A stretch of 61,620 nt of DNA from Candidatus Corynebacterium avicola (GCA_019114135.1 DXGC01000017.1:1-61620), one strand, 5' to 3'. Positions 33,669 through 42,174 are shown, counted from the first letter of the stretch. Made by a program: numbers and translations. Notes: generated by a model not told the origin, from the letters alone.

Positions 33669-33686
33669 GAACATGGTCCTATGTTC
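33669..33686. promoter_or_regulatory. Candidate ArsR-type operator, second module
   Basis: GAACAT (33669-33674) and ATGTTC (33681-33686) are perfect inverted arms with a 6-bp centre, giving the core GAAC-N10-GTTC between the divergent ArsR and MFS genes. A further GTAAGT (33688-33693) and ACTTAC (33708-33713) inverted pair follows. Confidence 0.6.
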
Positions 33687-33728
33687 CGTAAGTGCGATGA
33701 ATATCGAACTTACTGGAGGTCCACTTCC

Positions 33729-34991
33729 GTGTCTAACCAGCTCAACAACAAGGTCACCGCTCGGGCGGAACAGTCCGTAGAAGCATCCCAACCATGGCGC
33801 TACTGGGCTCTCCTCGTTCTTCTGGGGCTGGGCCTCGCAATCTCCGCGATGCCGTCCCCGCTGTACGCCCTCTACAGTGACCGCTGGAACTATCCGGCCG
33901 TGATGACCACACTGATTTTCGCCGCATATGCCGCGGGCGCTCTCGGCGCAGTGCTCGTCTCCGGTGCGATGTCGGACCGTTACGGCAGGAAGCCGGTGTT
34001 GCTGGCGGCATTGGCCTTCATCCTCCTCGGCCTTGTCGTGTTCGTCGTTGCACCGAACGCCGGCTTCCTGGTGGTTGCACGGCTCTTGCACGGAATAGGT
34101 ATCGGTGCCGTCGTCGTCGCAGCCGGGGCTGCTCTGCTGGATGTCCGTCCCGAGTGGGCGGCCCGCACCGGTGCACTCAACGCGATCGCATTCAATCTCG
34201 GCATCGCGGTTGGCGCCGTGTGCTCGGCCTTGCTTGCCCAGGCTGACGTTGCTCCCCTCACCTCGCCGTATGTGCTCTTCGGGATGATCAGCCTTGCCGT
34301 GGGTCTCGCGGTCCTGGCCATGAAGGAACCACACCCCGTCCGGAAGAAGTCGCACCACAGTGGCGGCCTGTCAATTCCCCGTCCCCACGTACCGGCGTCG
34401 GTACGTGCACGTTTCCTTTTTGCTGTCGGCGGTGCCGGTACCGCCTGGGCTTTGCTCGGGGTCTTCCTCTCGTTGGAACCAGGGATCGCAACGGAGGTCA
34501 CCGGGACCGGGGGACCACTGTTCGGCGGAGTGATGATCGCGGTCTTCGCACTGGGCGCCGCCGCTGCGCAGTCCACCACAAGTAGTCTTCCTGCGCGGAA
34601 GGTTGCAGTGACCGGGGACGTCGCATCAGCGATCCTGCTGATCACCGGGTTGCTCGCATTCTCTTCGGGAAATCGTGCCCTAATCCTGGTGAATACCGCG
34701 TTGCTCGGAGCGGCCTATGGTCTGGCGTTCGGTGCGTCTCTACGACACCTCACCAGCGGCCTCCCACCTCAGGAGCGAGGTGCCGTGATTTCGGCGTTCT
34801 ATCTCGTCACCTACAGCGCCATGGCGATTCCGACCGTTCTGGCCGGCATCGGCGCAACCGTGTGGGACGCGACCACGATCTTGACTCCGTTCAGCATTGT
34901 CGTGGTCCTGGTAGCTCTCGGCACAGCAATGCTCGGTCGTTCGACCACTCAACAGAGCGGTGGGACTGATTCGAATCCTCCGGCCCAGTGA
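33729..34991 (+). CDS. MFS efflux transporter
   Basis: A 420-residue 12-helix major facilitator. The motif-A loop SGAMSDRYGRKPV is followed by ARLLHGIGIGAVVVAAGAALLD and NAIAFNLGIAVGAV. It resembles, in layout and regulator partner, the MFS protein at 19485-20774. GTG at 33729 is selected because GGAGG lies 10 nt upstream, and the longer frame from 33657 would run through the operator. Export of a toxic compound sensed by the divergent ArsR protein is the inferred role. Confidence 0.85.
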   Translation: MSNQLNNKVTARAEQSVEASQPWRYWALLVLLGLGLAISAMPSPLYALYSDRWNYPAVMTTLIFAAYAAGALGAVLVSGAMSDRYGRKPVLLAALAFILLGLVVFVVAPNAGFLVVARLLHGIGIGAVVVAAGAALLDVRPEWAARTGALNAIAFNLGIAVGAVCSALLAQADVAPLTSPYVLFGMISLAVGLAVLAMKEPHPVRKKSHHSGGLSIPRPHVPASVRARFLFAVGGAGTAWALLGVFLSLEPGIATEVTGTGGPLFGGVMIAVFALGAAAAQSTTSSLPARKVAVTGDVASAILLITGLLAFSSGNRALILVNTALLGAAYGLAFGASLRHLTSGLPPQERGAVISAFYLVTYSAMAIPTVLAGIGATVWDATTILTPFSIVVVLVALGTAMLGRSTTQQSGGTDSNPPAQ

Positions 34992-35006
34992 CACGGAACC
35001 ACCGGA

Positions 35007-35810
35007 CTACCTGCCCTCGCTCCTCACGTTCACCCGCAGCCCGTGCTCCCCTGGCAAAACGCGATCCTCAAGTTCCCAGTCGTCGGTGTAGTCCCCGGTG
35101 AACTGCGGCCGGTAGTCGATCACCGAGTCAGTGAACAGTCTGTCCAGTCGCTGACGAAGATCACTGATCGCCCGGTCGTAGTCCATGAGGTGATCAGCAC
35201 TCGGTAATGCCCACGGTGGCAGAACACCCATCCCCGTGTAGGCGAATGTTCCGTGCAGAAGTCCGAAGAGCAGTTCCGTGAGTTCCCCGGACTTCCCTCG
35301 CGGACCGATGGCGCGGGGCCTGTCGCCGAGTGTGGTGACCACCAACGCGCGCTTGCCGACGAAGGGGCCCTGTTCGAACCGCAGCCTGCGTCCGGTGACC
35401 GGATCGGTTCCGAAGGCGAACCCGCTGACGAAGACCCGGTCGAACCAGCCCTTCAGGATCGCCGGCATGCTGTACCACCACAGCGGGAACTGGATGACCA
35501 CGGCGTCGGCACGCCGTATCTTCTCCTGCTCGATGGCGATCTCCGGTGATTGTGTGCCGTCGATGTACGCACGCCGGGTGTCGTCGCTGACATGGAAGAC
35601 CTGCGCTCGGCCGCTGCCCTCGGGGGCAGCCTCCGGTGGCCGGATGACTGGGTCGAACCCCATGGCGTAGAGATCCGATTCAACGACGTGATAGTCAGCG
35701 CGTCGGAGATGGTCAATCCCGTCACGACGAAGCTGGCCGTTCAGGGAACGTGGCTCGGGATGGGCACTGACCCACAGGACGGTGGAATTCGGTTGGTCGA
35801 CGTGTGTCAT
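35007..35810 (-). CDS. NAD(P)H quinone reductase, flavodoxin-like fold
   Basis: A 267-residue NQO1/MdaB-type flavoprotein (flavodoxin_2 family). VLWVSAHPEPRSLNGQL binds FMN or FAD phosphate, ADAVVIQFPLWWYSMPAILKGWFDRVF is the family core, and VVTTLGDRP follows. Two-electron reduction of quinones or nitro/azo compounds is expected in the cytoplasm. The ATG at 35810 is chosen from the family N-terminus; a frame to 35900 reaches into the regulator's leader. It is divergent from an HxlR regulator with a palindrome between them. Confidence 0.85.
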   Translation of the reverse strand: MTHVDQPNSTVLWVSAHPEPRSLNGQLRRDGIDHLRRADYHVVESDLYAMGFDPVIRPPEAAPEGSGRAQVFHVSDDTRRAYIDGTQSPEIAIEQEKIRRADAVVIQFPLWWYSMPAILKGWFDRVFVSGFAFGTDPVTGRRLRFEQGPFVGKRALVVTTLGDRPRAIGPRGKSGELTELLFGLLHGTFAYTGMGVLPPWALPSADHLMDYDRAISDLRQRLDRLFTDSVIDYRPQFTGDYTDDWELEDRVLPGEHGLRVNVRSEGR

Positions 35811-35845
35811 ACCCTGATCGTCCCGCAGCAGAGTAGATTCCGGAA

Positions 35846-35867
35846 GTACGGACATTTTTGTCGCTAC
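35846..35867. promoter_or_regulatory. Candidate HxlR operator
   Basis: GTA-N2-GACA (35846-35854) and TGTC-N2-TAC (35859-35867) are inverted around TTTT, a pattern like known HxlR-type sites with short spaced arms. It lies midway between the quinone reductase and HxlR start codons. Confidence 0.5.
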
Positions 35868-35899
35868 GGTGAAATCGGCGATCAGGTAAAGGAGGAACA

Positions 35900-36232
35900 A
35901 TGCGCTTGCCGGTATCTAGAGCCATGGAGGTGTGCCCTGTTGAAGTCGCGGTATCCGTGCTCGGCGGGACGTGGAAGCTAACGTTGGTGAAGCACCTGCT
36001 CGACGGGACACGTCGATTCAACGAGCTCGGCCGTCTCGTACCCCTGGCGAACACCAAGACACTGACCCGGCAACTCCGCGAACTCGAGGAGGACGGCATC
36101 GTCCTGCGCACGGCGTACCCGGAAGTTCCTCCACGGGTGGAGTACGCGCTCACCGAACGCGGTCAGTCGCTTGCGCCGTTGGTGTCTGCAATGGATGAAT
36201 GGGGAGCCGAGTTTGCGAGACAGCAGAAATAG
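35900..36232 (+). CDS. HxlR-family transcriptional regulator
   Basis: A 110-residue HxlR protein: Cys12 in MEVCPVEVAVSVLGGTWKLTLVKHLLDGTRRFNELGRLVP, then the wing RVEYALTERGQSLAPLV. The single conserved N-terminal Cys is the redox-sensing residue in QorR/YodB-like members, which repress quinone reductases. The neighbouring divergent gene encodes just such a reductase, so quinone or diamide sensing is a well-founded inference. A strong AAAGGAGGA precedes the ATG. Confidence 0.87.
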   Translation: MRLPVSRAMEVCPVEVAVSVLGGTWKLTLVKHLLDGTRRFNELGRLVPLANTKTLTRQLRELEEDGIVLRTAYPEVPPRVEYALTERGQSLAPLVSAMDEWGAEFARQQK

Positions 36233-36274
36233 CCACGGTCAGTAGGGAACTCATCAGTACCCCCTGCTGCTCAT

Positions 36275-37159
36275 TCAGCTGTCGACGGACGCCGACCTGG
36301 AGGCCACGAGCTCAGCGTCCTCACGTCCGCCGAAAGACAACTCCTCCAGCCGCTGAGTCGTCCCACCGTCCGCCGGAGTCATCACCGTCATACGGTGGTT
36401 CGTGTCCGGGATGATCGTGGAGACGAAGTTGAGGTCCAGCTGCCCGACGATCGGGCTGTTGAGCTGCTTGACCTCGTAGCGGTCGAGCAGAACGTCCCGC
36501 TGGTCCCACAACCGTGCGAACTCCGCGGACTCCTCCCGCAGTCGCTCCACGACGACGGGCATGTCCCGGTCTCCTGCCGCGCCCACCTCGGCACGCAGCT
36601 TCGCGACCATGCGGGCGGCGACCAGGTCGGGGTCGAGGTAGTAGTCGCGCCACTTGGGATCCGTGAAGAACTGCACCGCGCAGTTCCGGTCCGCGGCCGG
36701 GAGCAGGTCGACGTCGGCGAAGAGCAGCCGGTAGGCCCGGTTGTAGGCGACGATGTCGAAGAACGGCGTCTGCACGCAGGCCGGGTAGGGGTCCAACTTG
36801 TCCAGGACCGGTTGAACCGCGATCAACAGCGACGGGTCGCAGACCGGGACGTCCGACGCCACCGGCGGCAGGCCGGCGAGATTGCGGACGTAGGCAGCCT
36901 CCGCGGCGTCCAACTTCAGCGCCCGGCTGATCGCCGTCAGCACCTGGGCACTGACGTTGATCTGACGTCCCTGCTCGAGCCACGTGTACCAGGTGACCCC
37001 GACGCTGGCGAGCACCGCGACCTCCTCGCGCCGCAGTCCGGGCGTGCGACGACGTCCGGTCGGCGGGAGTCCGACGTCCTCCGGGGACAGTCGCTCCCGC
37101 CGACTGCGCAGGAATTCCCCCAGCTCGTGCCGGGCAACGGTGCCGTCTGAGTCACTCAT
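36275..37159 (-). CDS. XRE-family regulator with MmyB-like ligand domain
   Basis: A 294-residue regulator. The N-terminal helix-turn-helix (ELGEFLRSRRERLSPEDVGLP, then GLRREEVAVLASVGVTWYTWLEQGR) is the actinobacterial XRE type. The C-terminal part (LDKLDPYPACVQTPFFDIVAYNRAY and TDPKWRDYYLDPD) is the MmyB-like PAS-type ligand-binding domain, which in related proteins binds a fatty acid. It is divergent from the MFS exporter at 37260, its likely target. Confidence 0.88.
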   Translation of the reverse strand: MSDSDGTVARHELGEFLRSRRERLSPEDVGLPPTGRRRTPGLRREEVAVLASVGVTWYTWLEQGRQINVSAQVLTAISRALKLDAAEAAYVRNLAGLPPVASDVPVCDPSLLIAVQPVLDKLDPYPACVQTPFFDIVAYNRAYRLLFADVDLLPAADRNCAVQFFTDPKWRDYYLDPDLVAARMVAKLRAEVGAAGDRDMPVVVERLREESAEFARLWDQRDVLLDRYEVKQLNSPIVGQLDLNFVSTIIPDTNHRMTVMTPADGGTTQRLEELSFGGREDAELVASRSASVDS

Positions 37160-37259
37160 ACCTCGATGATGCCCCTCCGCCGTTCACTTAGCCAGGTTCG
37201 TCCAGTACCCCCATAAACAACTTCTGGTACCCGTATGCGGACCGTTCCACGCTGGTCGG

Positions 37260-38735
37260 GTGACTTCAACAACCAAGACCCATAACCGCACCGGCACGGA
37301 GCCGGAGACGAGCTCTCCCTCCACTGACCAGTTACCACCGTCGACCCTGGGCATGCCCGGCCTGCTCGCCACGCTCGCCGCCCTCCTGCTCTCGGTGGTC
37401 AGCTTCTCGTCGACAGGTATCGCCGCTCCCGACATCGGCTCATCCCTCAATGCCTCGGCCGCCGAACAGTCCCTGGTGGTCTCCGCCTACTCCCTCGGAT
37501 TCGCCGTCCCCCTCGTCCTCGGAGGACGCCTCGGCGACCTGTTCGGACGTCGGCGTCTGATGCTGCTCGGCATGGCGGGCTTCACCATCCTCTCCCTCGT
37601 CGCAACCTTCACCACGAACGTGACCGTCCTGATTACGGTCCGAGCGATCACGGGTGTCTGCGCCGCTGCCATGGTTCCGCAGGTACTCGCCACGATCACC
37701 GCGACCACCCACGGTAAGGAGCGTGCCCGCGCCATCGGCCTCTTCAGCGCGACCGCCGGCGGTGCAACCGCGGTCGGGCAGGTTCTCGGTGGCCTGCTGC
37801 TCTCGGCCCCGCTGTTCGGTGACGGCTGGCGGACGGTCTTCGCTGCCAGCGTCGTCATGGGCGCGCTGGCCTTCCTCGCCGGCCTGCGGTGGGTGCCGGA
37901 CTCGAACGCCCCCGGGCACCGTTCCCTCGACCTGATCGGCACCGTACTTCTGGGTGGCGGACTGATCGCATTGATGATCCCGGTGTCGCAGGGTTCCGCC
38001 CTCGGCTGGCCGGTGTGGTGCTGGGTGCTGCTGGTCGCAGCACCCGTCCTGTTCGTCGGCTTCTGGACCTGGCAGCACCGGGTGCACCGTCGTGAAAGGG
38101 CTCCGCTGATCCCGCCGCCGCTGTTCGACCTCCTCTCCTACCGCACCGGCACCATCATGGCCCTGATACTGCAGTTGGGTTACGGCGGTTTCACCTTCGT
38201 GTTCGCGCTCACCGCACAGACAGGTCTCGGCTGGTCACCTCTGGTCACCTCGCTCATCCTGCTGCCGTACGCCCTGTTCTTCTTCGCTGTGTCCATCTGG
38301 GCCGGGAAGCTCGCTCTCCGCTTCGCTGCCCGCAGTCTGCTCATGGTCGGCGGGATCATCCAGGCGACACTCCTGGTCATCAGCGCCGTCGTGGTCTACG
38401 CCCAAGGGGACGGCCTGAATGCCTGGGTGGTCGCCGCGCTCCTCATCGGAGTCGGCGTGGGACAGGCATTCATGTTCGGCCCCCTGGTCGGCGCAATGGT
38501 GGCGGACGTCCCACCCAAGTACGCCGGAGCCGCATCCGGGGTTCTCCAGACGACCCAGCAGGCGTCCACGGGACTCGGTGTCGCCATCGCCGGTGGTCTG
38601 CTGATCACCGTCACCAGCAGCCCCTCCGGTGCTTCGGCCGGATCCTATGTCACCGCACTGGCCGTCTGCCTGCTCGTGCAGGCCGTCATCGCCGTGATCT
38701 TCGCGGTGGCCGCGCTGGCGCTGCCGAAGCGCTGA
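37260..38735 (+). CDS. MFS drug exporter, DHA2-like (14 helices)
   Basis: A 491-residue transporter of the DHA2/EmrB-like group. GGRLGDLFGRRRLMLLG is motif A, and RAITGVCAAAMVPQVLATI, followed by the motif-C-type FSATAGGATAVGQVLGGLL, marks antiporters. About 14 hydrophobic segments are seen after a hydrophilic 30-residue N-terminus. The frame opens with GTG at 37260 without a good ribosome binding site, so the exact start is uncertain. It is divergent from the XRE/MmyB regulator. Confidence 0.85.
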   Translation: MTSTTKTHNRTGTEPETSSPSTDQLPPSTLGMPGLLATLAALLLSVVSFSSTGIAAPDIGSSLNASAAEQSLVVSAYSLGFAVPLVLGGRLGDLFGRRRLMLLGMAGFTILSLVATFTTNVTVLITVRAITGVCAAAMVPQVLATITATTHGKERARAIGLFSATAGGATAVGQVLGGLLLSAPLFGDGWRTVFAASVVMGALAFLAGLRWVPDSNAPGHRSLDLIGTVLLGGGLIALMIPVSQGSALGWPVWCWVLLVAAPVLFVGFWTWQHRVHRRERAPLIPPPLFDLLSYRTGTIMALILQLGYGGFTFVFALTAQTGLGWSPLVTSLILLPYALFFFAVSIWAGKLALRFAARSLLMVGGIIQATLLVISAVVVYAQGDGLNAWVVAALLIGVGVGQAFMFGPLVGAMVADVPPKYAGAASGVLQTTQQASTGLGVAIAGGLLITVTSSPSGASAGSYVTALAVCLLVQAVIAVIFAVAALALPKR

Positions 38736-38736
38736 G

Positions 38737-39768
38737 TCAGCGAACGATGCCGTCCCGCAGACGGTCCCAGTTCCCTGAGCCGATTTTCTCCTTGTCGGCC
38801 TGGGAGATCGGGGCGCTGGTGAGGAACTCCCTGGCGCCCGACTGGGACGCCGCCTCAAAGGGGTAGTCGGTCGAGAACATGATGCGGTCGGTGCCGATGA
38901 CGTCGACCGCCCACGACAGGTAGCGGTCGCTGAGCATCCCGCTGGGGGTCACGTAAAGATTGTTCCCGACGTAGTCCTGCAGCGTCCTGTCGCGGTCAGC
39001 CATGCGGACGAGATGGTCGATCCGCTCCAGGTAGAACAGCACGAGTTCGCCCCAGTGCCCCATCACGAGTTGGAGCCTCGGGAACCTGTCGAATACCCCG
39101 GACAGCACCATGCGAAGGAACTGGACTCCGGCGTCGTAGTGCCATCCGATGCCGTGCGTCGCGAATCCGGACGCCAACGCGGCGTCGAGGTCAGCGCTGT
39201 GCCCGGCGCCCGTCCCGGTGGTCAGGCCGTCGTAGTAGGCGGCCCGGACCTCCGGCGGCGGGGACTGCGGGTGCAGGTACAGCGGCGCCTGTAGTCGCTC
39301 GGCCGTCGCCCACAGCGGATCAAGGCGGGGATCGTCGACGGACATGGTGCCGGAGCGACCGAAGAGCATTGCTCCATCCAGACCGAGATCCTGCACGCAC
39401 CGTTCAAGCTCCTCGGCTGCCGCGCCCGGAGTACCGGTGGCGAGTGCGGCGAGTCCCTGGAATGTCCCGCCGCTCTGCTGGACGATCCCGGCGATGTGGT
39501 CGTTGGTGGTGCGCTGCAGGCCGAGGGCCTCATCAGTCGGCAGACTCTGCAGACCAGGGGTCGTCAGAGACAGGACCTGCACATCGACGCCGGTTCTCGC
39601 CATCGCCTCCCGGCGGGCGTCGTCGGTGTCGAGCAACCGTCGTCCGGTGTCGCCACCGACCGAGGCTTCGTAGGCGAGGTCGCGGTCGGCGGGGCTCTGG
39701 CGGGACCATGCCTCAAGCACCGGAGGGGTCACGATGTGTTCCTCGAGAGCGGTGATCTTCAGTGGCAC
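38737..39768 (-). CDS. ACMSD-type amidohydrolase (putative decarboxylase)
   Basis: A 343-residue metal-dependent TIM-barrel enzyme of the amidohydrolase_2 family. The N-terminal metal motif is LEEHIVTP (Glu-x-His), further metal or active-site residues lie in LYLHPQSP and MGHWGELV, and the final Asp is in FSTDYPFE. This set matches gamma-resorcylate, 5-carboxyvanillate and aminocarboxymuconate semialdehyde decarboxylases, which remove CO2 from aromatic or muconate acids. The GTG start follows GAGGA. It is the last gene of an operon with a TetR gene (12-nt gap) and a dihydroxyphthalate-decarboxylase-like gene. The specific substrate is unknown. Confidence 0.83.
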   Translation of the reverse strand: MPLKITALEEHIVTPPVLEAWSRQSPADRDLAYEASVGGDTGRRLLDTDDARREAMARTGVDVQVLSLTTPGLQSLPTDEALGLQRTTNDHIAGIVQQSGGTFQGLAALATGTPGAAAEELERCVQDLGLDGAMLFGRSGTMSVDDPRLDPLWATAERLQAPLYLHPQSPPPEVRAAYYDGLTTGTGAGHSADLDAALASGFATHGIGWHYDAGVQFLRMVLSGVFDRFPRLQLVMGHWGELVLFYLERIDHLVRMADRDRTLQDYVGNNLYVTPSGMLSDRYLSWAVDVIGTDRIMFSTDYPFEAASQSGAREFLTSAPISQADKEKIGSGNWDRLRDGIVR

Positions 39769-39780
39769 GGTCGTGTCCTC

Positions 39781-40416
39781 TTATTCTCTGGTGGTGTCGG
39801 TTGTGTCGGTGTCGTCGATGAGTGCTTGCAGGTCGTCGAGGACCCGGGCAGTATCATCCAGGCCGAAGGCGGTGCGGTGGAGTACCAGTCCATGGATCAA
39901 CACGACGACCAGTCGGGCGAAGGAGGCCGGCTGCACACGCTGGGGGACGGTGCCGGCTTCCTGGCCGCGACGCAGTGCGTCCTCGATGGTGGCCATGACC
40001 TCGGCGACCCCGGCGTTGGCGTGCTCGCGGAGATCCTCGTTGCGCAGGATCTCGCCCCAGGAGTCGACCGCGCAGCGCAGCAGTTCCGGTGAGGTCTCGG
40101 CCGTGATGGCTGAATCCGCGGCGTCCGGACGCAGCGCCCGCCCGATCAGCTCGACGATCTGCGGCGGTTCGTCGGAGTCGCGTGCCTGGGCCAGCACGGG
40201 GTCGAAGACCGCGGCGAAGGCCATGTGGGCGACCTCCACGACGAGCTGCTGCTTGTCGCTGATGTAGCGGTACGGCGTACCGGTGGCCACGTTCGCTTCG
40301 GCGGCGATGTCCGGCATGGACGTCTGCTGGAAGCCGTTGCGGGAGAAACAGCGCACCGCGGCGTCGACGATGACCTGTCGGTTGTGTGCGCGCTGCTGGT
40401 CACTGATGCGTGGCAT
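39781..40416 (-). CDS. TetR-family regulator of the decarboxylase operon
   Basis: A 211-residue TetR protein: RQVIVDAAVRCFSRNGFQQTSMPDIAAEANVATGTPYRYISDKQQLVVEV is the DNA-binding domain. The C-terminal part is helical and ends in a repeated Asp-Thr tail (DDTDTTDTTRE). It is the middle gene of a three-gene operon, and the perfect palindrome ahead of the operon (41451-41470) is the obvious operator, so it most likely represses its own operon until an aromatic acid is present. Confidence 0.85.
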   Translation of the reverse strand: MPRISDQQRAHNRQVIVDAAVRCFSRNGFQQTSMPDIAAEANVATGTPYRYISDKQQLVVEVAHMAFAAVFDPVLAQARDSDEPPQIVELIGRALRPDAADSAITAETSPELLRCAVDSWGEILRNEDLREHANAGVAEVMATIEDALRRGQEAGTVPQRVQPASFARLVVVLIHGLVLHRTAFGLDDTARVLDDLQALIDDTDTTDTTRE

Positions 40417-40437
40417 GGTCGCCGTCCCTTGCTTGAT

Positions 40438-41433
40438 CTAGGTGTCGAGGAGTGTCGGTGCGAAGATATCTTCGCTGGTGAGCAGCTGCTGCGACAAGCC
40501 CTGCTCGTGGTGGTACCGCAGGAAGGCGTCGATCGCGGTGCGGTTGGCCTCCAGGCCGTACGGCCACCAGTCGTCGCCGAGCAGCTCACGGTTGGCGGCG
40601 AACAGGCCGCTGAACCAGGGAGTGATAACCTCCATGTGCTGCTTCAGCGCGCCCTTGCGGTAGTCATCCTGGACGAGGTTCTTGGCCTTGAGGAAACCGT
40701 CGTAGATGGTGCGCAGCAGCTCCGGGTCCTCGGCCAGTTCGCGGCGCACGGCCACGATGTGCATCTGCGGGAAGATCCCGGTGCGCCGGAAGTAGTCGCG
40801 CTCGACACGTTCGTAGTCCGGGAACAGGCGGGCGATCTTCTCGCTCGAGCCGTCGAGGAAGGACGCCGGGACGTCGACGGAGAACAGGGCGTCGATCTCG
40901 CCGCTCTCCAGCATCTCGGCGAGCTTCTGGCCGTCGGCGGCATGGCGGATGTTCACGCCGGACGGGGTGGGCATCGGGATCCAGTCGAAGTCCGGGATGG
41001 GGAAGTCGGTGCCGCCGATCACCCAGTCGTTCGCGGCCGGGTCGAACCCGAACTCATCGGAGAGGATGCCCTTGATCCAGACCCCCGGGTCGCTGCCGAA
41101 GAGTCCGAACTCGCCGATAGTCTTGCCCACCAGGTCCTCCGGTCGCTCGATGCCGGCGTCGGTGTTGACGAACACCGAGGAGTGCCGGAAATTTCGCGCC
41201 GGGAAGACCGGCAGTGCGACGAAGGGCGGCTCGGGGGTGTCGAGGAGGCGGAGGAAGTAGGTCAGTCCGAGTTCGGAGACGTCGTACTCCCCCTCGACCA
41301 TCTTCTTGAACAGGTCGGAAGCCAGCGGGACGCTGTCGACGGTGGCGTCGATGCCGTCGAAGGTGACGCGGCCGTCGACCAGAGGGGTGGTGGGCTCGTG
41401 CACCGTGGTGCCGACGCGGAGTGAGGTGTTCAT
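40438..41433 (-). CDS. 4,5-dihydroxyphthalate decarboxylase-like protein
   Basis: A 331-residue protein with the type-2 periplasmic-binding fold but no signal peptide, resembling 4,5-dihydroxyphthalate decarboxylase (Pht5). Features are FKKMVEGEYDVSELGLTYFLRL, PVFPARNFRHSSVFVNTDAGIERPEDLVGKTIGEFG, and FPQMHIVAVRRELAEDPELL. Proteins of this group either decarboxylate phthalate-type acids or act as binding proteins; the lack of an export signal favours an enzyme. The ATG at 41433 has AGGAG upstream and an extended frame to 41466 would enter the operator. It is the first gene of the operon with TetR (21-nt gap) and an amidohydrolase. Confidence 0.78.
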   Translation of the reverse strand: MNTSLRVGTTVHEPTTPLVDGRVTFDGIDATVDSVPLASDLFKKMVEGEYDVSELGLTYFLRLLDTPEPPFVALPVFPARNFRHSSVFVNTDAGIERPEDLVGKTIGEFGLFGSDPGVWIKGILSDEFGFDPAANDWVIGGTDFPIPDFDWIPMPTPSGVNIRHAADGQKLAEMLESGEIDALFSVDVPASFLDGSSEKIARLFPDYERVERDYFRRTGIFPQMHIVAVRRELAEDPELLRTIYDGFLKAKNLVQDDYRKGALKQHMEVITPWFSGLFAANRELLGDDWWPYGLEANRTAIDAFLRYHHEQGLSQQLLTSEDIFAPTLLDT

Positions 41434-41450
41434 GGTGACTCCTGTCTTAA

Positions 41451-41470
41451 ATGAATGAACGCTCATTCAT
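41451..41470. promoter_or_regulatory. TetR operator of the decarboxylase operon
   Basis: ATGAATGA (41451-41458) and TCATTCAT (41463-41470) are perfect 8-bp arms around ACGC. The sequence has the typical form of AcrR/TetR operators (TGAATGA...TCATTCA). It lies 18 bp before the first start codon of the operon. Confidence 0.8.
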
Positions 41471-41536
41471 GTTAGGACCCATCGAAGCAATCGTCAAATG
41501 GCGCAGTGAAAATGAGTGCGCCTGCAGGCCGCTGAC

Positions 41537-42064
41537 CTAGTCTTTTACGCCATCTACCCTCCCCCTATACGGTAAGCCGCCGACGGGCCCCGCGGGGTCG
41601 AGACTGTGGACGAGCGGACCGAGGATCCCGGCGAGCGTGCGTGCGTCCTCCCCGGAGATCCGGTCGAGCACCAGGTCGTGGGCCGCCGTCGCCTGGACCG
41701 TGGACGCTGCGTCCAGAACCTCGCGTCCCTCCTCGGTGAGCGCGATCAACTTCGCGCGGCCGTCCGATGCCGACGGTGCCCGGGCGACGAGCCCGCGATC
41801 CTGGAGCCGGCCGACGACCTTGGACATCCGCGGCACCGGCGCGTAGGTCCGCTCGGCCATCTCGCTGATCTTCAGCGTGTTCCCCGGCGCGTCCGACAGC
41901 GACATCAGTGCGCCGTACTCGAACAGGGTCAGCCCCACCTCGCGCAGCCGACTGTCCATCGACGGCGTCAGGAGCTGCGAGAACACCACCAACGAGGCCC
42001 ACAGTTCAGCCTCGTTCTCGGTGAGCTCAGCGGACTTGTCGGGCCCCTCGTTCTTCGAAGTCAT
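41537..42064 (-). CDS. MarR-family regulator
   Basis: A 175-residue MarR protein: LTLFEYGALMSLSDAPGNTLKISEMAERTYAPVPRMSKVVGRLQDRGLVARAPSASDGRAKLIALTEEG contains the helix-turn-helix and wing (SDGRAK in place of the usual DRR). It is divergent from an alpha/beta hydrolase gene. Two equal palindromes in the intergenic region fit one dimer site for each promoter. Confidence 0.85.
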   Translation of the reverse strand: MTSKNEGPDKSAELTENEAELWASLVVFSQLLTPSMDSRLREVGLTLFEYGALMSLSDAPGNTLKISEMAERTYAPVPRMSKVVGRLQDRGLVARAPSASDGRAKLIALTEEGREVLDAASTVQATAAHDLVLDRISGEDARTLAGILGPLVHSLDPAGPVGGLPYRGRVDGVKD

Positions 42065-42083
42065 GGTGCGAGTCTAACAAATT

Positions 42084-42099
42084 ACTTGCACCGGCAAGT
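42084..42099. promoter_or_regulatory. Candidate MarR operator, regulator-proximal
   Basis: ACTTGC (42084-42089) and GCAAGT (42094-42099) are perfect arms around ACCG, 19 bp from the MarR start codon. The geometry equals that of the site at 42111-42128. Confidence 0.7.
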
Positions 42100-42110
42100 T
42101 CATCGTCTTA

Positions 42111-42128
42111 TAGTTGCCACTGCAACTA
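42111..42128. promoter_or_regulatory. Candidate MarR operator, hydrolase-proximal
   Basis: TAGTTGC (42111-42117) and GCAACTA (42122-42128) are perfect arms around CACT. Core AxTTGC-N4-GCAAxT is shared with the site at 42084-42099; centre-to-centre distance is 28 bp. A transcript for the hydrolase would start just downstream. Confidence 0.7.
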
Positions 42129-42174
42129 ATTGGACCGTCACGGCCCAGAGACCGGATCAGAAAGGACCCACCTC

